Assembly: GCA_023386835.1 (NCBI GenBank)
Contig: JAEWIY010000078.1
Span: 1-55,397 of the forward strand
Direction of reading: 5' to 3'
Source: Verrucomicrobiota bacterium
Lineage (GTDB): Bacteria > Verrucomicrobiota > Verrucomicrobiia > Opitutales > Opitutaceae
DNA: 55,397 nt
Part shown: positions 7,554-17,552 of the stretch, piece by piece
Numbering within the stretch: position 1 is the first letter of the stretch
How the letters are laid out: each line of letters starts with the position of its first letter
Position numbers and translations under genes: made by a program
The notes under the pieces: model-generated
The model's database searches: none
What the model saw: only the letters and a program-made list of their open reading frames with translations
Told to the model about the DNA's origin: nothing

Positions 7554-10500
7554 CGGAAAGCAACGATGCGAAAGCGGCGCCCAAACGAACCGGCGGGCTG
7601 CGCGGGAGAATCCCCCGCTTCCACGGGCTCCGGGAAGCGCTGGACCCATGCTTCGCCCCAAGCGCGCGCCACGACAGCACCCGTTCCGGGGTTCGCGACA
7701 CTGGCTCCGGCACGAATGACAAACGTGTCGGATCGACTGCGCAGGTACGGAGCGAGAACCGTCAGCACATCGGCCTGCGTCAGGGTGAGCGACGAGAAAC
7801 CCATGTAGTCCGGCGAGGCGACCAGCGCGTCGGGCTGCAGGGCGGGCGCATTGATCTCGGTTTCGCGGATGGCGCGAGCGATCACGCTTTCCCCATCCAG
7901 TTCCGGGAGCGGGTTGACAAACTCCTGGAGGCTGCGGAACGGCCCGGACGATGCGTGCTTCACCTGCACCAGCTCCGCAATCCGTGCCGCCAACTGCGTG
8001 ACCTGCGCAGCATGCAGACCCTGCAGGTTGTCCGCGGTCCCGCCCCGCACGCCCTGCCGGAAGGGTCGCCGGCTCAACTCGGTTGGCAGCAGCGCGGGGA
8101 CGTCGCTGGTGAAGAAGGTTTCCTGTGCGGATTGCGGAAAACGAAAGAACGTCGGACCTGCGGCACCGTTCGCTCCCCAGTCCGGATCGTGAAACGTCGA
8201 GGCGAGCATCGCGTTGCCGTCACGCTGCGAGCCGGTTGTGCCGCTGATCGTTGGACCGTTGTCGATGTCGGCCCACTGGAAGCCAAAATCACCACCGAAG
8301 CGGGCACGCATCAGCACCGCGGCCCAGGCCGTCGGCTCGGTGGAGTTGATGTTGAAGGCGCCTTGTTGCAGGAGGTGCCGGGCGCTGTATTCTCCAGCTT
8401 CATACAACTCCGACGTCGAGACGAGGCTCCCGCCCGGGCCGGCGCGCACCGGGCGTAATCCCCAATTCGGCAACGGCTCGTCGCGGGCCAGGTCCGGCGC
8501 CTCTTCCGGGGCGGACAATCCGGAGAAGAACGCACGATCGTAGAGCGCGTTAAGCGAACCTCCCCATGGATTCCCCAGTGAAAACGGTCGCGCCCCCGCC
8601 ACCGGCAGGTGCTGGAGTTCGCCCAGCGACAGCAACGACTGCCGCGGGACCTCGAAGACCGGTGCGTCATAGTTGGCGGACCGGGTGGTCAGCCCTGAAC
8701 CCTGGACACGATAGATGAGCAGGTGATCGAATCCCGTGGCGGTCGCCGGAGTGCCGGTGTAAACCGCAGCGTCGGGCGACAGGCCGCCGGCGGCGTTGAA
8801 GGGATCATACGACGATGGTGGCACTTCAACCTCCCGCGGATCGCGTCCAGCCGTGACCAGCCACGAGCGGTCCAGACTCGCTGAACTGGGCTGGTTCAGC
8901 CGAAATCCGTAGGCGTATCTCCAGTTCCAATACTGAGTCGGGCCGGCTGGCTCCACATCCGGCACGGTGAACGCCGGAAAGGCCGGGGCGTGACAGCGGG
9001 CCAGGAGGACTCCATCCAGCCGCAGCTCAACCTCCAGCGTGTCGGTGGCGGGGGCGGCCACGCTCAGGTTTGAGGAGGATCCGGCCAGCGGCACAGTCGC
9101 CACGACCCAGCCAGCGGCGTTCAGCGTCTTGCTGTAGAACTGCAATTCGTCGGAAGGTGTGGCTCCCGTCGTCGTCACCCAGCTGTACATCCGTCCCGGC
9201 AGCCAGGAGGCCCGGTCGGCCTGCGGCGTTGCACCAGCCAGAAACGGCAGACGCACCGTGTCACCTGCCGGACCGAAGGGCGCAGTCTGCAGATCGACGC
9301 GGACCTGCGCCCCTTCAATCGGGTCCGCAATCTCAATCTCGGGCAAACCGGTCACGCGCAGCTGCAGGTCTTCCGGTGGACAAAAGGCGGCGGTATACGG
9401 ATTCCACAGGCCCACATACAACCGCGAACGCACTTCGACTCCGCCTTCCGTCCGGTCCACCCGAAACTGGAGAAGAAATTCCGTGAGCACCGGCGCGACG
9501 GTGCTCACGATCGGCCACTCGCTGGGTCCCGACTGCGTCCGAGGTCCGCGCATGATCAACCGGCGTCGCGGAGACGCCGCGGTGGTGATGGCCGGCAACG
9601 CCAGGTTGCCCGGGCCGGGCGGCTCCACGTAGTCGAGCGACGCATACGCGGAAAAGGCGGGGCCCAGGACGCCCGGGGCCAGCGAGAGATCGCGGAGCAA
9701 ACCGTGATCGGGATCCTCGCGTGGCAGCGTGTTGGCCAGGACCGCGAACGCGTTGCCAGTGACGGCTGGCCATTGCTCCCGCACCGCCGAACGAAGTTCA
9801 AAAATGCCCGCGGGCGCCAGCGCGCCAAGCTGCGATGAAAACACCACGTTCTGCAGGCGGTCTCGATTGAGCGGCGCCCACGGATCGAAGCCATCAGGCG
9901 CCGTTCCCGAACCGAGCCACGTGGGCGTTGAACCAATCTGTTGCACCAGCCGCTCGCGCAGTGCGGGCTCGGCCCAGTGATCGTGCGTCACGCGCGCCGA
10001 GCGATCGGGCAAGGCGAGTGACGCCTTCACGCCGACATCCCCCACCCACCAGGCGACACGACTCTGCGCCCGTGCCACCGCTGTCCCGGCGGTCGGGCTT
10101 GGCAGGATTTGCTCGGGTGCCACAACTGCTTGTGCGACCGCCGTCCGAGCACCGACCAGTTCAACCCAACCGGCGCCCGGAGAAGCCGGATCCACCCCGA
10201 GCGAATCGGCCTCAGTTCCGCTGACCAACCAGGTGAGCGGCTGGCGGCCGGTCCCGGCCGTATCCCAGACGCCGGTGAAGTGACGGGTGCCTGGCCCGCC
10301 ACCAAAACCGGCCGCGGTCGCGGTGACACGATCATCCGGTCCGGCATAACGCTGCAGTTGCCCCAGCGCGACCTGCACGGCGTTCAAGATATCCTGACGA
10401 GCGATGCGGGCGTATTCCGCGTGTTCGGACGTCTGGTTCTCCACTCGTGTCAGCGTGCCGAGCGATACCAACAGCATGACGAGAAACGCCAGCACCACCA

Positions 10501-10591
10501 GGACGGCGACCAGGACGAACCCGCGATCCCGGGTCAAATTCGCCGGCGCAACGCCCAAACCGCGCCCCGCTTCCAGTCCTCGCCGACTCAT
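7529..10591 (-). CDS. Verru_Chthon cassette protein A (giant pseudopilin-like / PilX-like protein)
   Basis: This 1,020-aa protein begins with a short basic leader and a pilin-like hydrophobic helix (GFVLVAVLVVLAFLVMLLVS, about residues 24-43) followed by a polar helix containing RQDILNAVQVALGQLQRYAG. The organisation matches the long 'protein A' of the Verru_Chthon cassette (TIGR02600, recalled), a GspK/PilX-like member. The large C-terminal part is a secreted Pro/Gly-rich domain. It ends with a helix-hairpin-helix-like stretch (FRSLQEFVNPLPELDG, ARAIRETEINAP), as also seen near GspK-type minor pseudopilins. The start is set by a 4-bp ATGA overlap with the stop of protein C. Confidence 0.75.
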   Translation of the reverse strand: MSRRGLEAGRGLGVAPANLTRDRGFVLVAVLVVLAFLVMLLVSLGTLTRVENQTSEHAEYARIARQDILNAVQVALGQLQRYAGPDDRVTATAAGFGGGPGTRHFTGVWDTAGTGRQPLTWLVSGTEADSLGVDPASPGAGWVELVGARTAVAQAVVAPEQILPSPTAGTAVARAQSRVAWWVGDVGVKASLALPDRSARVTHDHWAEPALRERLVQQIGSTPTWLGSGTAPDGFDPWAPLNRDRLQNVVFSSQLGALAPAGIFELRSAVREQWPAVTGNAFAVLANTLPREDPDHGLLRDLSLAPGVLGPAFSAYASLDYVEPPGPGNLALPAITTAASPRRRLIMRGPRTQSGPSEWPIVSTVAPVLTEFLLQFRVDRTEGGVEVRSRLYVGLWNPYTAAFCPPEDLQLRVTGLPEIEIADPIEGAQVRVDLQTAPFGPAGDTVRLPFLAGATPQADRASWLPGRMYSWVTTTGATPSDELQFYSKTLNAAGWVVATVPLAGSSSNLSVAAPATDTLEVELRLDGVLLARCHAPAFPAFTVPDVEPAGPTQYWNWRYAYGFRLNQPSSASLDRSWLVTAGRDPREVEVPPSSYDPFNAAGGLSPDAAVYTGTPATATGFDHLLIYRVQGSGLTTRSANYDAPVFEVPRQSLLSLGELQHLPVAGARPFSLGNPWGGSLNALYDRAFFSGLSAPEEAPDLARDEPLPNWGLRPVRAGPGGSLVSTSELYEAGEYSARHLLQQGAFNINSTEPTAWAAVLMRARFGGDFGFQWADIDNGPTISGTTGSQRDGNAMLASTFHDPDWGANGAAGPTFFRFPQSAQETFFTSDVPALLPTELSRRPFRQGVRGGTADNLQGLHAAQVTQLAARIAELVQVKHASSGPFRSLQEFVNPLPELDGESVIARAIRETEINAPALQPDALVASPDYMGFSSLTLTQADVLTVLAPYLRSRSDTFVIRAGASVANPGTGAVVARAWGEAWVQRFPEPVEAGDSPAQPAGSFGRRFRIVAFRWLSSSEL

Positions 10592-11502
10592 GGCCCACTC
10601 TCCGGCAGCCGTATTCGGCGGGTGAACACGCGGGAGCCGGCCTCCGCGACCGGCCACCAGGCTGCCCCGGCGCCGGGCACACTTTCGATCCGCTGGAGAC
10701 GCCGGGCGCCACCACGCGTGGCGATGCGAACAAAAACCACCGCATGGCTTGGATGAGGCGCGGCCGAACTGGCTTCAAATCGCAGTACGCCCTCGTCCGG
10801 AAACAGGATCGACGGGGCCGCGGCGCCGGTTTCGACGAGCAGACGAAAGCCGAAGTCCAACACGTTTTCTGCAAGCACTGCGTCCGGACGCGGACGCCGA
10901 AGGTCCTCCACCCCGTCTTCCGGCGCACCGTAGGGCGGCGATCCGTCGAGCGTGTATCCGCGTTCAAAGCACACCGACGCCGGCACCACTGAACGAAATA
11001 ACTGGTACACGGGCGCGCGACCTTCCGGGAGCCGGCGGACCAATTGGTAGCTCACGGCCACCGCGCCACTCCCTTCGGTCGAAGCGGCGCCAGCGCTCGC
11101 GAAAAAACGCAGCCACACCCCGGATTGACCAAACCGACACTGCGCCAGTTCGGGCTCGAGGCGCAACGAACCGTCGGCGGCGTGAGGCTTCCCAACGGCA
11201 CCAATCACAGGGGACCATTGCTCGTTGAACATGCCGCTGTGCCCGCCTGTGACGGGTTGGTCAGCTTGGATCTCCGCGCTCAATCCAACCCGGCTGTCGT
11301 TGAACGCGACCCACCCCTGCAGGTCCGACTCGAGTTGATCGAGCACGATTTGGCCCGCTCGCTCCACCTCAAGTCGTTCGGCTGTGCTCTGCCACAAATC
11401 CGCCGCCCGCACCGCGAGCGCCAACGCGCCACCCACCACCCCAGCCGCCAGGCTCACCGCCAGCAACACTTCGACCAGTGTGTAGGCGCACCGTTTCCTC
11501 AT
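10588..11502 (-). CDS. Verru_Chthon cassette protein C (pseudopilin)
   Basis: This 304-aa protein has a prepilin leader RKRCAY, then TLVEVLLAVSLAAGVVGGAL. The Glu at +5 marks it as a type IV pilin-like or GspJ-like pseudopilin processed by a prepilin peptidase. The helix continues into VRAADLWQSTAERLEVERAGQIVLDQLESDL, a long amphipathic segment as in GspJ/PulJ. The leader lacks the usual Gly before the mature end (Tyr is present), which may affect cleavage. Start ATG 11502 and the stop of the upstream protein B share an ATGA overlap, and its own stop overlaps protein A in the same way. Confidence 0.75.
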   Translation of the reverse strand: MRKRCAYTLVEVLLAVSLAAGVVGGALALAVRAADLWQSTAERLEVERAGQIVLDQLESDLQGWVAFNDSRVGLSAEIQADQPVTGGHSGMFNEQWSPVIGAVGKPHAADGSLRLEPELAQCRFGQSGVWLRFFASAGAASTEGSGAVAVSYQLVRRLPEGRAPVYQLFRSVVPASVCFERGYTLDGSPPYGAPEDGVEDLRRPRPDAVLAENVLDFGFRLLVETGAAAPSILFPDEGVLRFEASSAAPHPSHAVVFVRIATRGGARRLQRIESVPGAGAAWWPVAEAGSRVFTRRIRLPESGP

Positions 11503-12026
11503 GGCGTCAGGACGAAGCGAAGGTGAAGCGCCTCACGCGCATCGGGATTCGTCACCACCGCTTCGCTGGTGGCGCCTCCTGCCGGCAAACGATACGGCCA
11601 GGACACTGTCACGTGCAGCGCCAGGAAGCCGCTGCCGCTGTGGTAACGCCACGGCTCGGGCATGGGCGTCACCTCAACAAGGTAGTACTGCAATCCGGCC
11701 GGCAAACCGCCGCCGGAGCCAGCTTCACTTTCCAACAGCAGCGGCGCACCGGCCGCGCTGGCGACGAGGCGCAAACCGCCCTCACCCACACTCGCCGCCA
11801 CGAAATCGAGGCGAGTTGTTGTCGGGCTCCCCTCGGCCATGTCTCGAATCCGTTCCAATTCGCGTTGCACGGAAACCGCAATCTCCCGCGCGACCGCCGC
11901 CGACGGTGCGCGAGCTTCAACCGACGCCACCGGGGTCAGCAGAGCCAGGAGCGACACGCCCCCTCCCACCAACACCGCGACGGCGAAGACCACCTCCAGC
12001 AACGAAAAGGCCGCGCGTGTTTTCAT
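11499..12026 (-). CDS. Verru_Chthon cassette protein B (pseudopilin, GspI/PilV-like)
   Basis: This 175-aa protein starts at ATG 12026 with a short basic leader (KTRAA) and FSLLEVVFAVAVLVGGGVSL, a type IV pilin-like N-terminus with Glu at +5. The remaining domain has short strands and ends in LHLRFVLTP. The length and a SLLEV-type N-terminus fit a GspI/PilV-type minor pseudopilin and the B protein of the Verru_Chthon cassette. It begins 13 bp after the stop of protein D, the only real gap inside the cassette, and its stop overlaps the start of protein C. A longer reading from 12065 would overlap protein D and put 13 odd residues before the leader, so it is not favoured. Confidence 0.75.
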   Translation of the reverse strand: MKTRAAFSLLEVVFAVAVLVGGGVSLLALLTPVASVEARAPSAAVAREIAVSVQRELERIRDMAEGSPTTTRLDFVAASVGEGGLRLVASAAGAPLLLESEAGSGGGLPAGLQYYLVEVTPMPEPWRYHSGSGFLALHVTVSWPYRLPAGGATSEAVVTNPDAREALHLRFVLTP

Positions 12027-12039
12027 CGTCAGCGACCAC

Positions 12040-12639
12040 TCACCATTCGACCGTGGCGATGCCATACCGGCTCAGTTGAACGCTGCAGCTCGCACTCGCC
12101 GGGCGCAGCGACCAGCCCGAATCCGTTCGTAGGGCCGCGGCCACGACAAGCCGGCCGCCACCTGACACCACCCGACCATCGGGACGAAAACGCGCCAGCG
12201 TTCGCCAGCCACTGCGCGGTGACGCCGCCGCCGCCTCCAGCAGCGAACTCTCCACCTCCAGAGGCCAGCTCGCATCACGCGAAATACCGCTGAGGTCCGA
12301 GGTCCGCGGCGGAACCACGATGACTCCCGGCGGCAGAGGCCAACGAAGTACGAGTTCGGCCGACTCCGGATCCACCAAGCCCAACTCGCGCAGATAGACC
12401 TCACGATCGTCCAACGCGACATTCACCACCAGAAGGCGGTCTGCGCCGTCCACCCCAGCGCGCCCCCGGGCAACCGTGACGGCTTGAACGATCATTGCCT
12501 GTGCGGCCTCGACTGCCCGCGTCGGCGCGCCGTGCGACCAGCCCACTGTCAACGCGCCCGCGAGGCTGGCGATCACGGCCAGGACGACGAGCAGTTCCAC
12601 CAGGCTGTAACCGGACTTGGAAGGCCGATTCGTTCTCAT
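12040..12639 (-). CDS. Verru_Chthon cassette protein D (pseudopilin, GspH-like)
   Basis: This 199-aa protein starts at ATG 12639 with the leader RTNRPSKSG followed by YSLVELLVVLAVIASLAGAL; Gly at -1 and Glu at +5 are the classic prepilin peptidase signals. After the helix, QAMIVQAVTVARGRAG and a DREVYLRELGL strand resemble GspH/FimT-type minor pseudopilins, which cap the pseudopilus. The 4-bp ATGA overlap with the stop of the upstream pseudopilin fixes the start and implies translational coupling. Function is expected in the tip or assembly of a type II/IV-like fibre in the inner membrane and periplasm. Confidence 0.75.
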   Translation of the reverse strand: MRTNRPSKSGYSLVELLVVLAVIASLAGALTVGWSHGAPTRAVEAAQAMIVQAVTVARGRAGVDGADRLLVVNVALDDREVYLRELGLVDPESAELVLRWPLPPGVIVVPPRTSDLSGISRDASWPLEVESSLLEAAAASPRSGWRTLARFRPDGRVVSGGGRLVVAAALRTDSGWSLRPASASCSVQLSRYGIATVEW

Positions 12640-13274
12640 CGCCAGCTCAGCACGAGGTCGGAGGCCGATTGCCCGCGGCCGGCCGAGTAGAAAACCACGC
12701 GAGCCAGCACCCGACCGCCGGCGTGCATCGTCTCGGCTGGCGGCGCCCACCCCGCGCCACTGGCGCCACCAACGGGCGGCCAGGCTGCGCTCTCGCCGGG
12801 CAGTGTATCTTCGGGTCCAATACGGCCGTCGCCGTTCCAATCGACCCGCACCGCGATGTCGGAGTTGCCGAACGCGTCGACCAGCGCCGCGCCATCGTCC
12901 GAAACCTCGGCGGGCTCAAGGGAGTAGAACGCCAGCCGTTTCACGTTTCCGGCGAGTTCGTCCGCGTTGGCCGATTCTTCCAGCGGTTCACCACTCAGCG
13001 CGCTCCGCCCCAGCAGCGCGGCCGCGAAGCGCTCCGGGTCGAGCTTACCGGCGCGGCTCACGAGCGGATAGTGCCCGTACTCCTGTCGGAACAGCTCCAT
13101 CGCCGTGGCCCACTGGGCAAACCGGGCCTTCGTCTGGGCGCGTTGAGTCGCCACCCGCGCTGCGCTGATCGACGGCAGGAGGATGGCCAACAAAAGGCCC
13201 ACGATCGCCAGCACGGTCAGCAATTCGATCAACGTGAACCCGCTCCGCCGCGGGCCAGGAACGTCCGTGTTCAT
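12636..13274 (-). CDS. Type II secretion/pilin-like pseudopilin (GspG-like N-terminus)
   Basis: This 212-aa protein starts at ATG 13274 and carries the leader NTDVPGPRRSG and FTLIELLTVLAIVGLLLAIL, an almost perfect class III signal (Gly -1, Phe +1, Glu +5). It then shows RAQTKARFAQWATAMELFRQEYGHYPL, the GspG-type helix leading to the 'YP' corner. The C-terminal part contains DWNGDGRIGPED, a calcium-loop-like or dockerin-like acidic pattern, consistent with calcium binding in major pseudopilins. Its start overlaps the upstream pseudopilin stop (ATGA), and its stop overlaps protein D in the same manner. It may be the major or a major-like subunit of the fibre. Confidence 0.8.
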   Translation of the reverse strand: MNTDVPGPRRSGFTLIELLTVLAIVGLLLAILLPSISAARVATQRAQTKARFAQWATAMELFRQEYGHYPLVSRAGKLDPERFAAALLGRSALSGEPLEESANADELAGNVKRLAFYSLEPAEVSDDGAALVDAFGNSDIAVRVDWNGDGRIGPEDTLPGESAAWPPVGGASGAGWAPPAETMHAGGRVLARVVFYSAGRGQSASDLVLSWR

Positions 13275-13856
13275 GGCACGACCACCGTAAGGTTGTCCCG
13301 ATTGTCCGGGTGAGCGGGATTCGGTTGACCCTCCGTCGCCGGCGCAATCTCCCGGCCGTCGGGACCAGCTGAATACAAAACGAACCCGACGCCTTCCCGG
13401 CCGGCTGGAACGACAAACCGGTACGCCTCGCCCCACGGATCGAGCAATTGGTTCTCGGGCGTAGCGTTGTCCGGATGCGCCCAACGCAGCGTCGCGAGAT
13501 CAACGTACGGTCGACCGCGACCTGGCGCTCCGTCGGGTGCGCTGCGGCCGCTCAGGGCGTCCCACAACACGGCCGCGCCACTCGTCAGCGGGTACACGCC
13601 GTGGTGCTGCCGGTAGGATTCGAGCCCGCTTTGCAGGGCCACGAGTTCTGCGCGCGCGCGTTCGCGGGCGGCGGTCTGCTGCGCATGAACAAAACCGGCC
13701 TGCGACAAGGCCAACAACGTCCCCAGCAGGATGAGAACGAGCAGCAGTTCGAGGAGCGTGAAGCCGCCGAGCCATCGCTGGCGCCGGCGGGTGGGAAAGA
13801 TCAGGTGGATCAGGGCGTGCTGGGGAAACCAGCGCCTCCGCTTCCCGTGCTTTCAC
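13271..13856 (-). CDS. GspG-like pseudopilin, first gene of the cassette, apparent +1 frameshift near the start
   Basis: The pilin frame is open from 13852 to the stop at 13271 and encodes GGFTLLELLLVLILLGTLLA followed by RARAELVALQSGLESYRQHHGVYPL, clearly a GspG-like pseudopilin. No ATG, GTG or TTG precedes the pilin motif in that frame: a TGA sits at 13855-13853, and the first TTG (13717) is already inside the transmembrane helix. A GTG at 13856 with a perfect GGAGG six bases upstream lies one frame away. Skipping one base soon after it would give a basic leader joined to the pilin. Either there is a one-base insertion (mutation or assembly error) or a rare start or programmed shift. The C-terminal part contains DPWGEAYRF and FVLYSAGPDG, typical of GspG. 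Confidence 0.65.
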
Positions 13857-13862
13857 GTGTGC

Positions 13863-13867
13863 CCTCC
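13863..13867 (-). promoter_or_regulatory. Strong Shine-Dalgarno GGAGG for the pseudopilin operon
   Basis: GGAGG stands six bases before a GTG (13856) on the minus strand. It is among the clearest ribosome-binding sites in this window, where many genes have none. It argues that translation of the cassette begins at this GTG, even though the pilin reading frame is shifted by one base relative to it. Confidence 0.6.
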
Positions 13868-13887
13868 GCCACGATGAAGGGCGAGCG

Positions 13888-13919
13888 AAAAAAGAAAGGG
13901 CCGGCGGTGAGCCGGCCCC
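13888..13919 (-). terminator. Rho-independent terminator after acs
   Basis: On the minus strand GGGCCGGC, a 5-base loop and GCCGGCCC form an 8-bp perfect GC stem, directly followed by a run of TTTCTTTTTT. It lies about 55 bp after the acs stop and just upstream of the pseudopilin operon, so it separates the two transcription units. Confidence 0.9.
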
Positions 13920-13972
13920 GTGATAGGAACGGTCGCAGGTCCGATCAACCGGCCTGCGACCCGTCGCCTGGA

Positions 13973-15922
<1,950 letters not shown>

Positions 15923-16054
15923 GTTAAGGAGCTGTTGGATTGGGGTTACGTCTGTACCGGGATCAACCGGCGCGCGTTTATCCCGCCCCAACTTCCGAGC
16001 GTCAAGCGCGGTGCCTCAATTGGTTCCAGCGACATCCTTCACCCACTCTCACCC

Positions 16055-17227
16055 ATGGAAAAGACTACGGAGACCGCCGCCCCGGCGGACGCCGCCTCAC
16101 CCGAAAAGCCCGAAAACGTCATGCGCGTTGAAGGGGTGCTCGACATCGACCCCCAAAAAGGCGGCAACGGCCAGCTGCTCGATTTGAACCGCTTCGGCAA
16201 GCGGCGCCCCTCAGATCCGTTTGTGCCCAAAGAGCTGATCCGCCGCTTCAAGTTGAAGCAGGGGTCGGTTGTCGGAGGCACCGCCTTCCCGCCGGAAGGA
16301 CGTTTTCCCAACCCCAAGATGAAGTTCATCGAGACAGTCGATGGACTTTCGATTGAAGAGCGGCGGTCGAAGCTCGATTTCACTGCGCTGACGAGCCTCT
16401 CACCCGAGCAGCAGTTGAAGATGGAACTGAAGGACGGCCGTTTGACCACGCGCGCCGTCGACCTGTTCTGCCCGATTGGCAAAGGGACCCGCGGACTGAT
16501 CGTGGCTCCGCCGCGGACCGGCAAGACGACCCTGCTGCGCGACATGGCGCTCGGCGTCCTGCAGAACCATCCGGAGTGCCATGTGATGATCCTCCTCGTG
16601 GATGAACGCCCCGAGGAAGTGACCGATTTTAAACGCAGCGTGCCCGCCGAAGTGTGGGCCTCGTCCAACGACGAGAACGTCGAGAATCACATCCGCGTCG
16701 CCGATCTCTGCATCGAGCGGGCCAAGCGTCTGGTGGAATGCGGCCGCGACGTCGTGCTGTTCCTCGATTCACTCACGCGCCTCGCTCGTGCTCACAATAC
16801 ACAACGCAACAGCGGCCGCACGGGCTCCGGTGGCCTTGATGTGCGGGCGCTCGAGAAACCGCGTCAGCTTTTCGCCGCCGCCCGCAATACGGAAGAAGGC
16901 GGTTCATTGACCATCGTTGCCTCGATCCTCGTGGAAACCGGCAGCCGTATGGACGACGTGATTTTCCAGGAGTTCAAAGGCACCGGCAACAGCGACCTGG
17001 TCCTCGATCGCAAGTGCGCAGAGATGCGGTTGTGGCCGGCCATGAACATCCAGGCTTCCGGCACCCGCAAGGAAGAGCTGCTGCTCGATCCGAAGGATCT
17101 GGACGGAATTCACTTCTTCCGCCGGGCGCTGGTGCAGCAGAAGATCGAGGAGGCAACCGAGACGATGATTGCCCGCCTCTCGAAGACGAAGAACAACGAA
17201 GAATTCCTGAAGTTGATCTCACGCTGA
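16055..17227 (+). CDS. rho: Transcription termination factor Rho
   Basis: This 390-aa protein is the hexameric RNA-DNA translocase that ends transcription. The N-terminal acidic/Ala-rich stretch is followed by a short RNA-binding region (VEGVLDIDPQKGGNGQLLDL), then the ATPase core: Walker A APPRTGKTTLL, the LVDERPEEVTDF segment, Walker B DVVLFLDSLTRLARAHN, the Q-loop and R-loop regions (GGLDVRALEKPRQLFAAAR) and FKGTGNSDLVLDR. The start is ATG 16055. An in-frame extension to 15935 has no conserved features. Rho is slightly shorter than E. coli Rho (419 aa) at the N-terminus. The coding sequence is followed by a GC hairpin without a U-run. Confidence 0.95.
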   Translation: MEKTTETAAPADAASPEKPENVMRVEGVLDIDPQKGGNGQLLDLNRFGKRRPSDPFVPKELIRRFKLKQGSVVGGTAFPPEGRFPNPKMKFIETVDGLSIEERRSKLDFTALTSLSPEQQLKMELKDGRLTTRAVDLFCPIGKGTRGLIVAPPRTGKTTLLRDMALGVLQNHPECHVMILLVDERPEEVTDFKRSVPAEVWASSNDENVENHIRVADLCIERAKRLVECGRDVVLFLDSLTRLARAHNTQRNSGRTGSGGLDVRALEKPRQLFAAARNTEEGGSLTIVASILVETGSRMDDVIFQEFKGTGNSDLVLDRKCAEMRLWPAMNIQASGTRKEELLLDPKDLDGIHFFRRALVQQKIEEATETMIARLSKTKNNEEFLKLISR

Positions 17228-17552
17228 TCCGCGTGCGCCGTGTCCCGCCCGCCCTGCACGGGCGGGCGCCCGGTTCCTGGTCACGCCGCTTTGCGCCGGC
17301 GGCAGCTGACCTAAGTTTTCTTGATTTTTTGGGCGCCGGTTCATCCCGGCTGCAGTGATGTCGTGATGAAAGCGGGAATCTGACGAGTCTGGCTATCGTC
17401 ACTTCCCCGAGGCCGCTCAGGTACGCGACGTTTTTTGAACCGTCCGACGCCGCGGCCACTTTCCCTCTTGCGGTGTCTCGGAAAACCCTGAACAAACTTC
17501 CTTTCTGCCGGCGCCTACGCGTCCGGTGAAGCCAGCCCGCAAACCGCTTCGC
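17228..17552 (+). other. Intergenic region with a GC hairpin after rho
   Basis: No gene is supported in these 325 bp. A perfect 9-bp stem (17246-17254 with 17260-17268, loop TGCAC) sits about 20 bp after the rho stop, but no T-run follows, so it is not a canonical intrinsic terminator. The second half has AT-richer patches near 17313-17330 and 17427-17440 that could hold a promoter for the next gene, without a convincing -35/-10 pair. Confidence 0.5.

Noticed and set aside
17246..17268. Intrinsic terminator of rho
   Set aside because: The 9-bp hairpin is perfect but no T-run follows within 40 bp, so it was described only as a hairpin.
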